Shown here: positions 44,716-54,701 of the stretch, in pieces
Position numbering within the stretch: position 1 is the stretch's first letter
Layout: every line of letters starts with the position of its first letter
Assembly: GCA_917880885.1 (NCBI GenBank)
Contig: OU862913.1
Coordinates: forward strand, 30,141,286-30,205,285
Direction of reading: 5' to 3'
Source of the DNA: Limnephilus marmoratus
Lineage: Eukaryota; Arthropoda; Insecta; Trichoptera; Limnephilidae
DNA: 64,000 bases
Notes under the pieces: generated by a model
Seen by the model: the letters and a program-made list of their open reading frames with translations, nothing else
The model's database searches: none
What the model was told of the DNA's origin: nothing
Position numbers and translations under genes: made by a program

Positions 44716-45234
44716 ACTCCAGATACTAATATCTACAGCCTGTATGTCGGACGAATATCTACAGCTCATATGTTGAACTAATATCTACGAACTTCAGAGT
44801 GTTGACTAATATCTACAGAGCGTAGGTTGAACTAATATCTACAGAGCGTAGGTTGGACTAATCAGCTAAATGTGTCCAATAGTCCGATATTAGGGATTTT
44901 TACATACCTACTTACCTAAATAATTTTTTTTAAACTGCATACGAAATATTACGTTATTCCAATATGTTATACATAATTGCAAATCCAACCTCTGCCAGTG
45001 CTGTAGATATTCGTCAACACTTTGGTTCTTATAGATATTAGTCAACAGTTTGAGCTATAGATATTCGTCAACACTTTGGTTCTCGTAGATATTAGTCAAC
45101 AGTTTGAGCTATAGATATTCGTCAACACTTTGGTTCTTATAGATATTAGTCAACAGTTTAAGCTATAGATATTCGTCAACACTTTGGTTCTTATAGATAT
45201 TAGTCAACAGTTTGAGCTATAGATATTCGTCAAC
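44716..45234 (-). repeat. Element with opposing ATATCTAC arrays, copy B
   Basis: Reverse of 2127-2556: array, conserved core (44855-45000), then an expanded array at 45003-45234. That array is four dimers of a 28-mer (TAGATATTCGTCAACACTTT) and a 26-mer (TAGATATTAGTCAACAGTTT), plus a further partial unit. Cut by the hAT element at 45235. Confidence 0.7.
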
Positions 45235-45915
45235 CAGTGGCGGTTCTTCACAGGGGGACAATGGGGACGGTCCCCGCCAGTTACACTCAAAACCTACTAG
45301 GTAAAGGAAAAGGAAATAACAGTCGATGCGTTGTCTTCACCAAAATGAATGAATTCTTTAAACATAAAAGTAATTAACATTTGCAGAAATAAAATACAAA
45401 TAATTATTCCGGATGATTTTAATAAGACCCTACGCGCGTACAGCGAACAATGTACGGAGCACAAAACAGCGGGTCAATTTCTCAGTGCGCAGAATCTAAT
45501 GCGCACTTGGGGGACGATCCGAAGTATCCCCATACTTTCCTTGCGTTGTTTCGCGATCGTATGCAACTGCGCATGCGCAGTCGTATGTGAATTCAAATAC
45601 CCGCGGGGACAATTCTTTGGATCCCCACAGAAACATTTGTTTGCGAAGTTTCGGGCGGGAATCGCTCGCGTTCAAATTAGTTTGATAATAATCTTGTACG
45701 GTAAAGCTTTATTTTTATTATACTATATTGTAAATTGGCATATATCTTTGGATATTTTATATTATTTTGTGTTTAGATATTTGACTAACATGATTAGACC
45801 ATAAAATATTTTTTTGAGAAATTTTATATTATATTCTACGGGTGGTGAGATTGCGGTACAGTACGTAAAAAAAACATCGATCCCCACCACTAAAAAAGTG
45901 CTCGAGCCGCCACTG
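45235..45915. mobile_element. hAT-like element with CAGTGGCGG ends
   Basis: Ends CAGTGGCGGTTCTT and, complemented, CAGTGGCGGCTCGAGC. The interior has a 151-codon frame (45349-45804) without recognisable domain; it is probably fortuitous. Target duplication not recognisable. Confidence 0.65.
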
Positions 45916-46239
45916 CCTTTATTATTTTTATAATTTTAATAATAAATTTTTAAAAATCTCAATTTAAAATAAAGTATTCACCTATTTATTGGGTTTTACG
46001 TTTAATACAAATGAAACAAGGAAAATAAAAAAAAAGATAAGTGATAACACTCAAGTCGATAATTTAATTTAAACTATACATATAATATGAGGAGACAGCA
46101 AAGATGTTAGGAGATAGTGATGCTATGGCATCCCCAATTGGGGTATTTTGTGAGGCTGACGGTTGTGGAGGGGGGTGGGAGATGGATAATAACGATGGGA
46201 AAGTACCTGACTATTCAGGTTTAGTCACCAAACATGGCT
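45916..46239. other. No gene; AT-rich
   Basis: 45916-46090 is AT-rich. 46110-46240 contains a SINE-A/D-like scrap (GGCATCCCCAATTGGGGTAT, ATTCAGGTTTAGTCACCAAA). Confidence 0.35.
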
Positions 46240-46535
46240 AAAGTCTTTTTTTCGTTATTTGTTTTTGGGGTGTAATGCCGTGTTGCGCTACCTCCTTCTT
46301 TAGCCAACGTTTCGGACATGTTGCAGTGTCCATCATCAGGGCAGATCCGGCAGATCCGGTAGATGTGTGACATGTGGTAGATGTCCACATCTACCGGATC
46401 TGCCGGATCTGCCCTGATGATGGACACTGCAACGATGTCCGAAACGTTGGGTAAAGAAGGAGGTAGCGCAACACGGCATAACACCCCAAAAACAAATAAC
46501 GAAAATGCTTTTGGCCGTGAAAATCTTAAAACTTA
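46240..46535. mobile_element. Palindromic Penelope-like terminal repeat with two hammerhead cores (copy 2)
   Basis: Inverted halves around 46385. Hammerhead-like cores (CTGATGA, GGACA/TGTCC stem, GAAACGTT) are intact on the plus strand at 46414-46444 and on the minus strand at 46339-46309. Outer parts share TTGCGCTACCTCCTTCTTTA. The right flank (CCGTGAAAATCTTAAAACTT) matches that of copy 1. Confidence 0.65.
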
Positions 46536-46564
46536 TATGGCTAAAGTCAATTCAAGCAAAGTTT

Positions 46565-46760
46565 AAATTCCGAATTGTGCTTTTACATCAGGGCCGTACT
46601 GAAAGTATCTTCCGCTCTGGAACCTGCTGCAAATATACTGCATATCATTTGAAATTGTGAAATAACACAAATTAAACAAATAAAATTTACTTGCGCACGC
46701 CGTAATTTGAACCCGCAACCTCCAGATTGCTAGCCGAGAGCCTACCCCCTCCACAACGGA
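46565..46760 (-). mobile_element. SINE-D, 3'-truncated
   Basis: The minus strand starts with a tRNA-like head (box B-like GCGGGTTCAAATTACGG near 46710), then AATAAATTTTATTTG and ACAC-AAATT, then TTCCAGAGCGGAAGATACTT, ending in the middle of the body. Confidence 0.65.
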
Positions 46761-46879
46761 GACGTTTTTTACAAATAGACAAAGACAAACATCCATTTTA
46801 CGAATAATCCAACAATCTTTGAAAATCTCCTACTGCAACCACAGTAAGCGAAAAATGTTGCTTGTGTCATGATGGAGGA

Positions 46880-46955
46880 CTTAGCCAGCTGAGGAATCGA
46901 ACACAAGACGCCAGGGTGGGACCCAAATGCGATGCCCACTCAGCCACTGGCCAGT
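46880..46955 (-). mobile_element. tRNA-like SINE head
   Basis: The minus strand reads CCAGTGGCTGAGTGGGCATC, later TGTGTTCGATTCCTCAGCTG. The two boxes are in tRNA order, but the acceptor stem pairs poorly, so a SINE relic is preferred over a tRNA gene. Confidence 0.5.
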
Positions 46956-47329
46956 CAATTATTATTTTAACAGGTAGGTAGGCACCGATCTAAGTGTAGA
47001 TTCTTGACATATTGCGTCAAAAGATAGTCGTTAAAATGTCTGCATTTAACAATTTTGTGTGTAACCAATTACACCATTTCCCCACAGGAGAAGACAAGAG
47101 TGATTGTCTGACCTGTATTTGAACCCACTCCTTGCATCATTCACATTCACGCATCGTCTCATACATGCTATTCTGTTGCTACAACTCGTGTCTCAAAATT
47201 TATTTGGTTCATCTGATTGCTTAAGCGTCATAAATTATTTTTTCACTAATTTATTATTTTAAAACTGCGGAATAACCACTTGGGGACACTCTTACAAAAC
47301 TAATTTATATTTTATTAAAATGAAGTCAA
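46956..47329. other. No feature recognised
   Basis: Mixed composition, no family match; another tRNA-like box B (GTATTTGAACCC) near 47117 is too weak to call. Confidence 0.3.
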
Positions 47330-48005
47330 TATTAGCGAAACTCAATCGAAATCTGGAGACAGAAAAATCAGAAAAGATATTGGCTCCGCTGGGACTCGAA
47401 CCCAGCGGAGTCAATATCTTTTCGAGTCAATATTTATAGTCAATATTTTATCGAATCCCAGCGGAGCCAAAATCTTTTCTGATTTTTCTGTCTCCAGATT
47501 TCGATTGAGTTTCGCTAAAATTGTCTTCATTTTAATTAAATATTATAATTTGAGATTTTACTCAAAAAGTTTAAAAAATTAATAATAAATATTCATCCTA
47601 GACTTGCAGAAAAATTCAATAGATGTCGCGTCACAAATAAAATGGATAAAAATTTATCCAGACACTATCTAGATTGCATTTAGTTCGAGTTGAATCTTGT
47701 AATCATATATAAAGATAGCAGCCAATAATATGTGCGTTAAGTAAATGAAGATAATGTTGGTAGTTCTTAGTCGAAGTATGATACAGTTAAAAGTGACCGA
47801 ATCAATATGGGTTCCGTAGATTAATCGGTAGAGCTGTTTCCATGTAAGAAAAGGGTTCTGGGTTCGAGTCCCAGCGGAGCCAATATCTTTTCTGATTTTT
47901 CTGTCTCCAGATTTCGATTGAGTTTCGCTAATATTGTCTTCATTTTAATTAAATATTATAATTTGAGATTTTACTCATAAAGTTTAAAAAATTAATAATA
48001 CTAAT
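47330..48005. mobile_element. SINE-B cluster (three pieces, one inverted)
   Basis: The best copy, 47808-48000 (+), has a tRNA-like head GGTTCCGTAGATTAATCGGT, box B GGGTTCGAGTCCC and acceptor-like GGTTCCG/CGGAGCC pairing. Its body follows (TTTTTCTGTCTCCAGATTTC to ATTTGAGATTTTACTCA). A headless copy lies at 47455-47590 (+) and an inverted one at 47330-47420 (-). Confidence 0.75.
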
Positions 48006-48607
48006 TTATATACCTACAAACAGTACAAAATTCTATGGTAATTACTAGTTCAAAAACATATTTTTTCTCAGAGATAAAACATATCATTGTTGTATCGGAA
48101 TTTAACACTAGAAAGACCGGAGCCTTCATTTTGACGGCAGCCCGAAGTAAAATGACAATATAATGCTTAATAATTATTGTATTGGTGTGATTTTTTTTTT
48201 ACATTTCATGATTTATGGTTTAACAACTATGGTGAAAAAAACAGGTACGTGTCTTAATTACTTTTTGAGATATATAGACTTATACCTACAAAGACCGCCG
48301 CCGTCAATGTGACGGTTTGGGCCATAATGCTGAATTTGTTTACAACCTTCTTTACCCAAGTTAACAACATACCCATTCCTCCGCGTTTATGATACTACTA
48401 TTATGTCTGTCTTTTTTATTTCGGTATCGTGTACCATTCGAACTCGATCTGTATGTTGATTGGTCACTGTCACATAATTTACAAAAATACTCAAAAAATA
48501 TATCTCTCGCCCAAAATTTATTTTATGGCTTGTTGGAGAAGGACAGAGTATACAAATACCAGAGTTGATCCAGCTGCTTTTGCTTCTGAAGAACTGACAG
48601 AATCATT

Positions 48608-49025
48608 TATTGGATAACCAACACGTCTGCTATAGGTCACCCCAAGAGGTTTGCTATGTTTTGTGACATAGCAGGGGTGCCCGGGTTCATGGGGTTAGGT
48701 TTGTCCGGATCTTGGCAGCGGATGCGTCTGCCAAACAACTGCGTGGCAGGCCAGTTCAGCAGAGAACGGTTGAGGGTGATCTTTTGACCTCGCCAGCAGG
48801 AGTCTCAGAACAATGCCTTGCACCGCAGTGGTGGGGACAGATTCATACGTCCGCCACTCTTGAACACACTGAACCCCAGTTTCCCACCCACCCCTCACCT
48901 CATTTCCTTCCCAGAACCTATTATTCTTCCTTTTCCTATAGGTACACTCACACAGCATCCTAAAAGATGACAAATATCGTGAGGGGAATTATTTTCCTTA
49001 GGGCTTTTTTGCGGAGCTAATGTAA
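48608..49025 (+). mobile_element. SINE-A, nearly complete
   Basis: TTATTGGATAACCAACACGT to GCGGAGCTAATGTAAACGAA. Contains all body segments, including CCCGGGTTCATGGGGTTAGG and CACAGCATCC. Confidence 0.75.
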
Positions 49026-49231
49026 ACGAAAAAGAAAAGAAACCGGAAAATAAAACTTCTGAAAGACGACAGTGCCAAAATAATAAAAATCAAATAAATG
49101 ACAAGTGTGATAATTGTAAGAAACCCGTTTGCGGAGAGTGCATTCGATTTTATAAAAAACCTAACAATTCGATATTGTACAAACATAACACATGCTTGTA
49201 CTAAAATTATAGCATTTTGCACTCCCATGTT

Positions 49232-49690
49232 TTTTTCCAGGAAGCCCCGAGGAAAAAAAACCCTTAGAGCCTATGTCATCTTTGGGGATGCTGTGTGCAT
49301 TTGTATTTTTAGGGAAAGGAAGGTAAGGAAGTTCGAAAGAAAAAAAGTGTGAGAGATGAATAGGTAAAATTCGTAAATGTATCCAGGAGTGACGGACGAA
49401 TGAATCCATCCCTCCCACTGCAGTGCAAGGCGACGGGATGAGAAAGTTCCTGCTGGAGAGGATAAGATAAGTGTCTCCCTCAACAAGTGTCTCCCGACCC
49501 GGTCCGCTACGCAAAGTCCGGTGGGCAAATGTATTCGCCACCTAGACTCAGACAAACCTCACCCGATGAACCCGGACACCCCTGCTAAGTCACTAAACGT
49601 AGCGAACCACTTGGAGTGTCCTATGGCAGAGGTGTTGTTTATGCAATAAATGGTTCCCGGGGCACCGGTACCCATATCCGCCTCCCAATT
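49232..49690 (-). mobile_element. SINE-A, complete, minus strand
   Basis: The plus strand shows TTTTTTCCAGGAAGCCCCGA to CGGTACCCATATCCGCCTCC. Confidence 0.75.
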
Positions 49691-49769
49691 TGAAAAAAGT
49701 GATCAGCCGTCAAAGTGACGGTCGTGGTCTTTATAGGTATGGAGCAGTACCCGGTCTTTCTAGTGTTAA

Positions 49770-50072
49770 CTATCTTATCGGTGCAGGCCTTATTATGGTA
49801 TAAAATATGAATCCTGAATATAAGAGGAAAGTGGAACATGAACACAATACTAGGTTTAAAAAAAATGAAGGAATGCTTAATCCAAAATATAACATTAAGT
49901 ATGGACAGCGAACCCTGGAATACAATGTGCACCAAATATTTAACATATTACCAAGCGATATAAAAAATAGCGGTTCACCACATAGATTGAGATATGTGCT
50001 GAAAACATGGTTTTGGATAGAGATGCTTTGTAGTCATGTGTTTTAATTGTGACTGAGCATTTATATTATAAC
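49770..50072. other. No gene recognised
   Basis: A 79-codon plus frame at 49807-50046 (MNPEYKRKVEHEHNTRFKKN) ends near a Helitron-like end. Its PEYKRKVEHEHNTRFK composition and ILPSDIK word could be the C-terminal tail of a LINE protein, but this is weak. Confidence 0.35.
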
Positions 50073-50165
50073 TAGCTGGTACCCGGTACGCGTTGCTATG
50101 CCATTTAATAAAGAAATTGTTTCTCCCTGCGTGTCCTTTCCCATTCATCCCGATCCCCTTCCACG
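50073..50165 (-). mobile_element. Helitron-like 3' end
   Basis: ACTAGCTGGTACCCGGTACG with palindrome GGTACCCGGTAC, then TTGCTATGCCATTTAATAAA; the complement of the end of 37243-37728. Confidence 0.5.
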
Positions 50166-50737
50166 CAGTACCGGATTATCCCTAAGGCAGAGTAGGCAAC
50201 TGCCTAGGGGCCCCGCATCAGCTAGGGGCCCCGCGTCCTGAGAAAAATGACTAGCTTCAATTAGTGAGCAACGAAGTTTCGGAAAAAGTCAGCTTTCAAG
50301 ATGTTTTAATTTTTTTAGGAACATTTACAGGTTAATAACATTAGGTACACGCATTAAAGAAAACAACAAATTATAATAACTAGGTTATAACCCAATAAAT
50401 AACTAATGTTCTCATCATGCACAAATAATAAATAAAAAAAGTCTATAATTAAAACAAATATATAAACATAGTTGTATTTTACTTTTCTTTCCTTCTATTT
50501 GTTGCAACATTACTTAGTATCTGAAGTTTGAAGGTGCCGTGTGTGATTTATATTGGCATTTGTTTTGTTTTATTTTTTGCTTTTATTTCTAATTGTATGT
50601 TTAAAATATAAATGTTGTACAAGCTTCAGTATGCACTACCTATCTGCTTGCTTTTTTATTCAGTTCACACGGGCCTCTTGACTTTGGGGGGCCTCCAAAC
50701 GCCTACACGTTCCCTTGATCAAATCCTAAACAAGGCT
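50166..50737. mobile_element. hAT-like left end and AT-rich interior
   Basis: Starts CAGTACCGGATTATCCCTAA, AGGGGCCCCGCATCAGCTAG and a second AGGGGCCCCGCG copy. GGGCCTCTTGACTTTGGGGG at 50671 may be the degraded other end. Confidence 0.45.
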
Positions 50738-51426
50738 TTAAGGACACTGCAAAAAAAGGTTCTTCTTTTATTCATTTTCTGAAAGATGCATTTGTTAATA
50801 ATGCTCTCACCATTTGAGGAAATTAGTAAAATTAATGGAGATACAGCATTTTATATGTGAACCGTTTTAAACAGTTTGTGTGTTGAATTATCCTCAGCAA
50901 AACTTTGAAATCGTTTTTCTCGAAACTAAAACCTCGTTGAAAACATATTAGGAAAACTATATATCCGATTTGCCTGCACTAAGTCTTAAACAATTAGAAA
51001 ATCCAGTCACTATGGCACCACTTCGGGATTTTTTTATAAAGGTCTGTTTTTTATGAACAATGAAAATTTTCCATAAGAAATCGAAAATAAAATTCGCTGG
51101 TCCGCCATTTTTTTTTTTTTTTTTGGATATCAAAATTCCCCTGTGCCATAGACAGTAGATTTTCGAACAGATTAAGACATGGTGCATGCACATCGAATGC
51201 ATAGTTTTTTTTTAATATCTTGTCAACCAGGTTGAAAAATGTGTTAAAAAAGTTTCCAGAAAAACGCATTCAAAGTTTTGCTGAAGGATAATTCAATATA
51301 CAAACTGTTACAAATGGTTTCACATAAAATGCTGTATCTTCGTCAATTTTTAGAATTTCTTTGAAAAGTTTGGTGGGTGCATTTTTAACAAATGCATCTG
51401 TCAGAAAATGTGTCCTGGTGCCTTAA
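50738..51426. mobile_element. TTAA-ended fold-back element, 689 bp
   Basis: TTAAGGACACTG at the left and, complemented, TTAAGGCACCAGGACAC at the right. The arms stay complementary for about 200 bp (GATGCATTTGTTAATAATGC; ACAGCATTTTATATGTGA). No coding. Confidence 0.75.
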
Positions 51427-51744
51427 GAGGAAGGGGGGGGGTAAGGTTTTAAATGCGAAATAAAGGCATATTGTCATGAGAGCGAATCTCCGGAGGCGCC
51501 TCGAAAAAAAGTTCTTAAGCGGTGAACTCCATAACTCATCACCGGATCATTTGAAACAAAAATACATTTTCTTTCTCTCTCTCATAGCCAGTTACGTTAC
51601 ACAGCGCAGGCCTACTGTCTGTATCACACTGTAGGAGCAAGAGAGAGCAGTGCGCATGCACATTTTCTTTCTCTCTTCCTATCATATAGATGGAGCAGAA
51701 GTTTTACTTCAGTTGTGTGGTTTAAAGGACACTCGTTTTTTTTT
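51427..51744. other. No gene recognised
   Basis: Contains two TTTTCTTTCTCTC runs (51567 and 51664) around a TATCACACTGTAGGAGCAAG segment; otherwise unassigned. Confidence 0.35.
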
Positions 51745-51955
51745 TAAGTAAGTAAATTTGCTCTAAATATCAGCTGCTTAATCTTGTCCATTGAACTTAG
51801 CCTGGATTATTTTGGGATTCCATATTCGTAATAGGCAATATGTGATTTTCCTGTTTGTATGTGACGTAAATGTTATTTTTATATGACCTTTCAATGGGGT
51901 TATCTGTCACCGCTGGAGCTGTTGGTGATAAGGTCTAATTTGCAATGTTAAAATA
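51745..51955 (-). repeat. Dispersed repeat, pair with 1745-1975
   Basis: Reverse complement of 1745-1975, with ACCTTTCAATGGGGTTATCT and GTTGGTGATAAGGTCTAATT. Confidence 0.6.
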
Positions 51956-52182
51956 ATTGATTGATTCAATACCAATACATAGGATGTATCTGTTATATTA
52001 AAGTTATTTTTAAGATAAAGGTAAATATTTTTTATAATATTAAATTTAAATAAAAAAATTATAATGCAATTAAGTAACATATGAAATGGTAATATTTAAA
52101 TATTAAAGACAATATTCAATATAATTTTTAGAAATCCTTCAAGAAGATCATACTTACTAAAATCTAAACAAAGCATGAAAAA

Positions 52183-52590
52183 GCCGGCCGAGCGTAGTTC
52201 AGCGGTAAGGCTCTTGACTGCAAACCGAAGGTTGCGGGATCGAATCCCGGCATGGCAAATAAATTTTATTTGATTAATTTGTGTTATTTCACAATTTATT
52301 CATTAAAAATAATATATAGTATATTTGCGCCACGTTCCAGAGTGGAAGATACTCCTAGTGTCGCCCTGGTGCAAGACCACCATTCAGAATTGAAACGTTG
52401 CTTGAAATGGCTTCAGCCGTGTTTGGTGACCAGATCTGAATAGCCAGGTACTTCCCCACCTTCCTCTTCCCTATCTCCTTCCCCTCCCCACTACCTTCAG
52501 CCTCACAACATAACCCAATTGGGGATGCCATAGTCTCACTGGTTCCAGACGGGAGCAGTTGGCTCTCTTATGCGGTATTCATGTAAAAAA
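52183..52590 (+). mobile_element. SINE-D, full length
   Basis: tRNA-like head GCCGGCCGAGCGTAGTTCAG with box B GGGATCGAATCCC. Then the AAATAAATTTTATTTG linker, body CACGTTCCAGAGTGGAAGAT, GAATTGAAACGTTGCTTGAA, GACCAGATCTGAATAGCCAG and a C/T-rich stretch. It ends GCGGTATTCATGTAAAAAAA. Use this as the family reference. Confidence 0.85.
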
Positions 52591-52606
52591 AAACAGAACA
52601 AGACAG

Positions 52607-52920
52607 AAAAAAAAAGGTAATGGTAGCAATGCCGAGTTAATCAAGGCGTTGTCAAGGTAAGACAAAGATCCTGGGTTCGTTTCCCAGTTGCGACTGTTTC
52701 TATTTATTATTATTATTTATTATTTAAACGCCCGTACATAGGTCTATTACATACATAATACAAGTGTATCGAACATTTACAAACATAATTTTTCGTTTTC
52801 ATTTAATTTTTCTGTGTCTTGTTCTGTTTCATATTTCATTTAAATTTAATAGTATGACCTTCTTCTTCAATGATACATTAAATTAATGGGTATAAGCTTC
52901 AAAAGTTATTACAATAAAAT
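52607..52920 (+). mobile_element. SINE-C, interrupted
   Basis: Head GGTAGCAATGCCGAGTTAAT, box B-like TGGGTTCGTTTCCCAG, then an AT-rich insert (52700-52795), then TCTGTGTCTTGTTCTGTTTC and the tail CTTCAAAAGTTATTACAATA. Confidence 0.65.
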
Positions 52921-52969
52921 TGAAATAAAAAATTATTTTAACTCACTAACTAACCATCACGCCGTTCGC

Positions 52970-53835
52970 CAGGGCTGGGCAAAATACATGCTTTGCTTTA
53001 ATTAAAATACAAATTACAAAATACTTTTCCACATGTATTTAAAATACGAAATACAAAATACTTTAAGTCGTGTATTTGAAATACAAAATACAGTATTTTA
53101 ATCATTTTTTTTATTTCAAATACAAAATACAAATTACAAAATACATTTGGTTTTGGTAGAACCTTTGGTTGCAATAAATTGTTGTAAGTGCCCTTATCTA
53201 AGGGTGCGTTTCCATAGAAGCAAAGCTGTAACGTCTGTGTGAATGTGTATGAGAGCAAGCGAGATAGTATGCTTGCGAGACTCTATAAAAGGCGATGCGT
53301 GCTAGAAGTATGTCTCTTTTGCATTAAGCAGCTCCCCAATAAATACCTGTACAGTATACTTATAATCTCTTCATTTTCGTGCTACTGACACAGTACCTCT
53401 GACTAAACATTGTGAGTCTGCATATCCAAATTGGCGCTGCCATCACAACTGGGCAGCCACGGACTTTACAAAAGCTGAGCAGAGTGAAACAGAGACATGC
53501 TAAAATTGACCAATCATATTGCTCAGAAGACACATCTCATCTCCGCTCCACTTGTAAAGTTTTGTGGTATAGGACCCAGGTGTTAGATAATAATAATTAT
53601 TATTATAATAACACGACATTTGTAAAGCGCAGTTTTGTGTTATTTCACTTCAAGTGCGCTCAACTGAAATTAACTTAAAAATAATCTAGTATTCAGTCAA
53701 ATTATTCCTGATAACGCAAAATGTAATTGGGGTAATTGAAATACCAATTACAAAATACATTTTTAGGAAGTAATTGAAATACAAAATACGTATTTGTATT
53801 TCAATTACAAGTAATTCAAATACTGCCCAGCCTTG
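52970..53835. mobile_element. hAT element, 866 bp, with 8-bp target duplication
   Basis: CAGGGCTGGGCAAAATAC and, complemented, CAAGGCTGGGCAGTATTT. The flanks CCGTTCGC are exact at 52962-52969 and 53836-53843. Subterminal regions are runs of AATACAAAATAC words. The interior contains an LTR-like promoter segment. Confidence 0.9.
53215..53445 (+). promoter_or_regulatory. LTR-like promoter segment inside the hAT element
   Basis: GAGACTCTATAAAAGGCGAT is a good TATA box. CCCCAATAAATACC follows at 53335, and a primer-binding-like CAAATTGGCGCTGCCA at 53426. The order TATA box, AATAAA, TGGCGC fits the right half of an LTR and its boundary. No element body follows. Confidence 0.4.
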
Positions 53836-53844
53836 CCGTTCGCC

Positions 53845-54250
53845 GACCTTTCTGGGAGGCAGAGAGGACAAACCGCCACACAATCTCGGCATACATTCCT
53901 TGCTTCACTCACATTCATGTCATATATCATCTTATACATCAGTTCTCTTCTATTATCGTATTTGATTCACTTGATCGTGCCATGTCTTCCTTGGATACTC
54001 CTTTCTTCGTCCTTCCGCTCTACGTGCTCAAACCATCTTAGAGACCAATTCTTAATCTTAACCATTATGTTTACCTACATCAGGTTTGCATTCTTTCCGG
54101 TTCTCAACATTGCACAGTCATACAAATTTTTACAACAAATATGCCTCAATGATCTCATTTCTGTAGCATTCAGTCTAATTCATCCTTCCTTTGCCAGATC
54201 CATGCGTCACTGCACTACATCAGGGTTGGTATCAGCACTGCATTGTGGAC
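53845..54250 (-). pseudogene. Degenerate LINE C-terminus
   Basis: The minus strand reads, with many stops, a SDAWIWQRKDE-like block near 54200. A DGLSTQ / WFEHVERK-like segment near 54020 resembles the end of RTE/CR1-type proteins (RWFGHVERM). Strongly decayed. Confidence 0.45.
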
Positions 54251-54282
54251 TGCTTTTTTGATTGACACTTTTTATTTTAAAC

Positions 54283-54701
54283 TAGCTGGTACCCGGCATG
54301 CCATTCAAAGAAATAAATTGATTCTCTCTGCATGTCCTTTCCCGTGCATCCCTATTTCCTTCCACCTTCCCCCTCCCTTGTGTCTTCTCTCTCCGCAAAC
54401 CCCACCTTCCCCCTGCCTTTCCTCCCTGCCGCTAAAATATATGAAATACACACATTTTCATTTATACAAATTTCATAACTCCAGAGCTTACCAGTATATA
54501 CAGCCTATGTTACTCGCTGATAATGTAGTTTTCTGTTAGTCAAAGAACTTTTCAAATCGGTTCTGTAGTTTCAGAGCCTATTCAATGCAAACAATCAAAT
54601 CTACTAGTACTAAATTACAAACTGATTAAATATTGAATTACAAATTACATTTAACATCAAAATACAAATTAGTTATATTAAATTACAAATTAGATTTAAA
54701 A
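54283..54701. repeat. Helitron-like fragment and AT-rich spacer
   Basis: ACTAGCTGGTACCCGGCATG begins a piece related to 37243-37728 (C-rich tract, then GAGCTTACCAGTATATACAG). 54600-54710 consists of AAATTACAAATTA words like those in the hAT element. Confidence 0.45.

Larger units (their letters stand above)
48102..49769. mobile_element. piggyBac-like element, 1668 bp
   Basis: The ends TTAACACTAGAAAGACCGG and CCGGTCTTTCTAGTGTTAA are exact complements, and TTAA is the piggyBac target. Subterminal GACGG-rich words (GACGGCAGCCCG, GCCGTCAATGTGACGG, GCCGTCAAAGTGACGG) repeat near both ends. A 60-codon frame at 48429-48617 may be a transposase scrap. Two SINE-A copies have inserted in opposite directions. 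Confidence 0.85.

Noticed and set aside
45003..45234. Regularly spaced short repeats resembling a CRISPR array
   Set aside because: The spacers are themselves repeats of a second unit and the genome is eukaryotic; this is a dimeric minisatellite.
45349..45804. 151-codon plus frame inside a hAT-like element
   Set aside because: No transposase motif or other domain; probably chance. Kept only as part of the mobile element.
47808..47880. tRNA-like sequence with pairing acceptor arms
   Set aside because: The anticodon arm does not form cleanly and the sequence is continuous with a SINE body repeated nearby.
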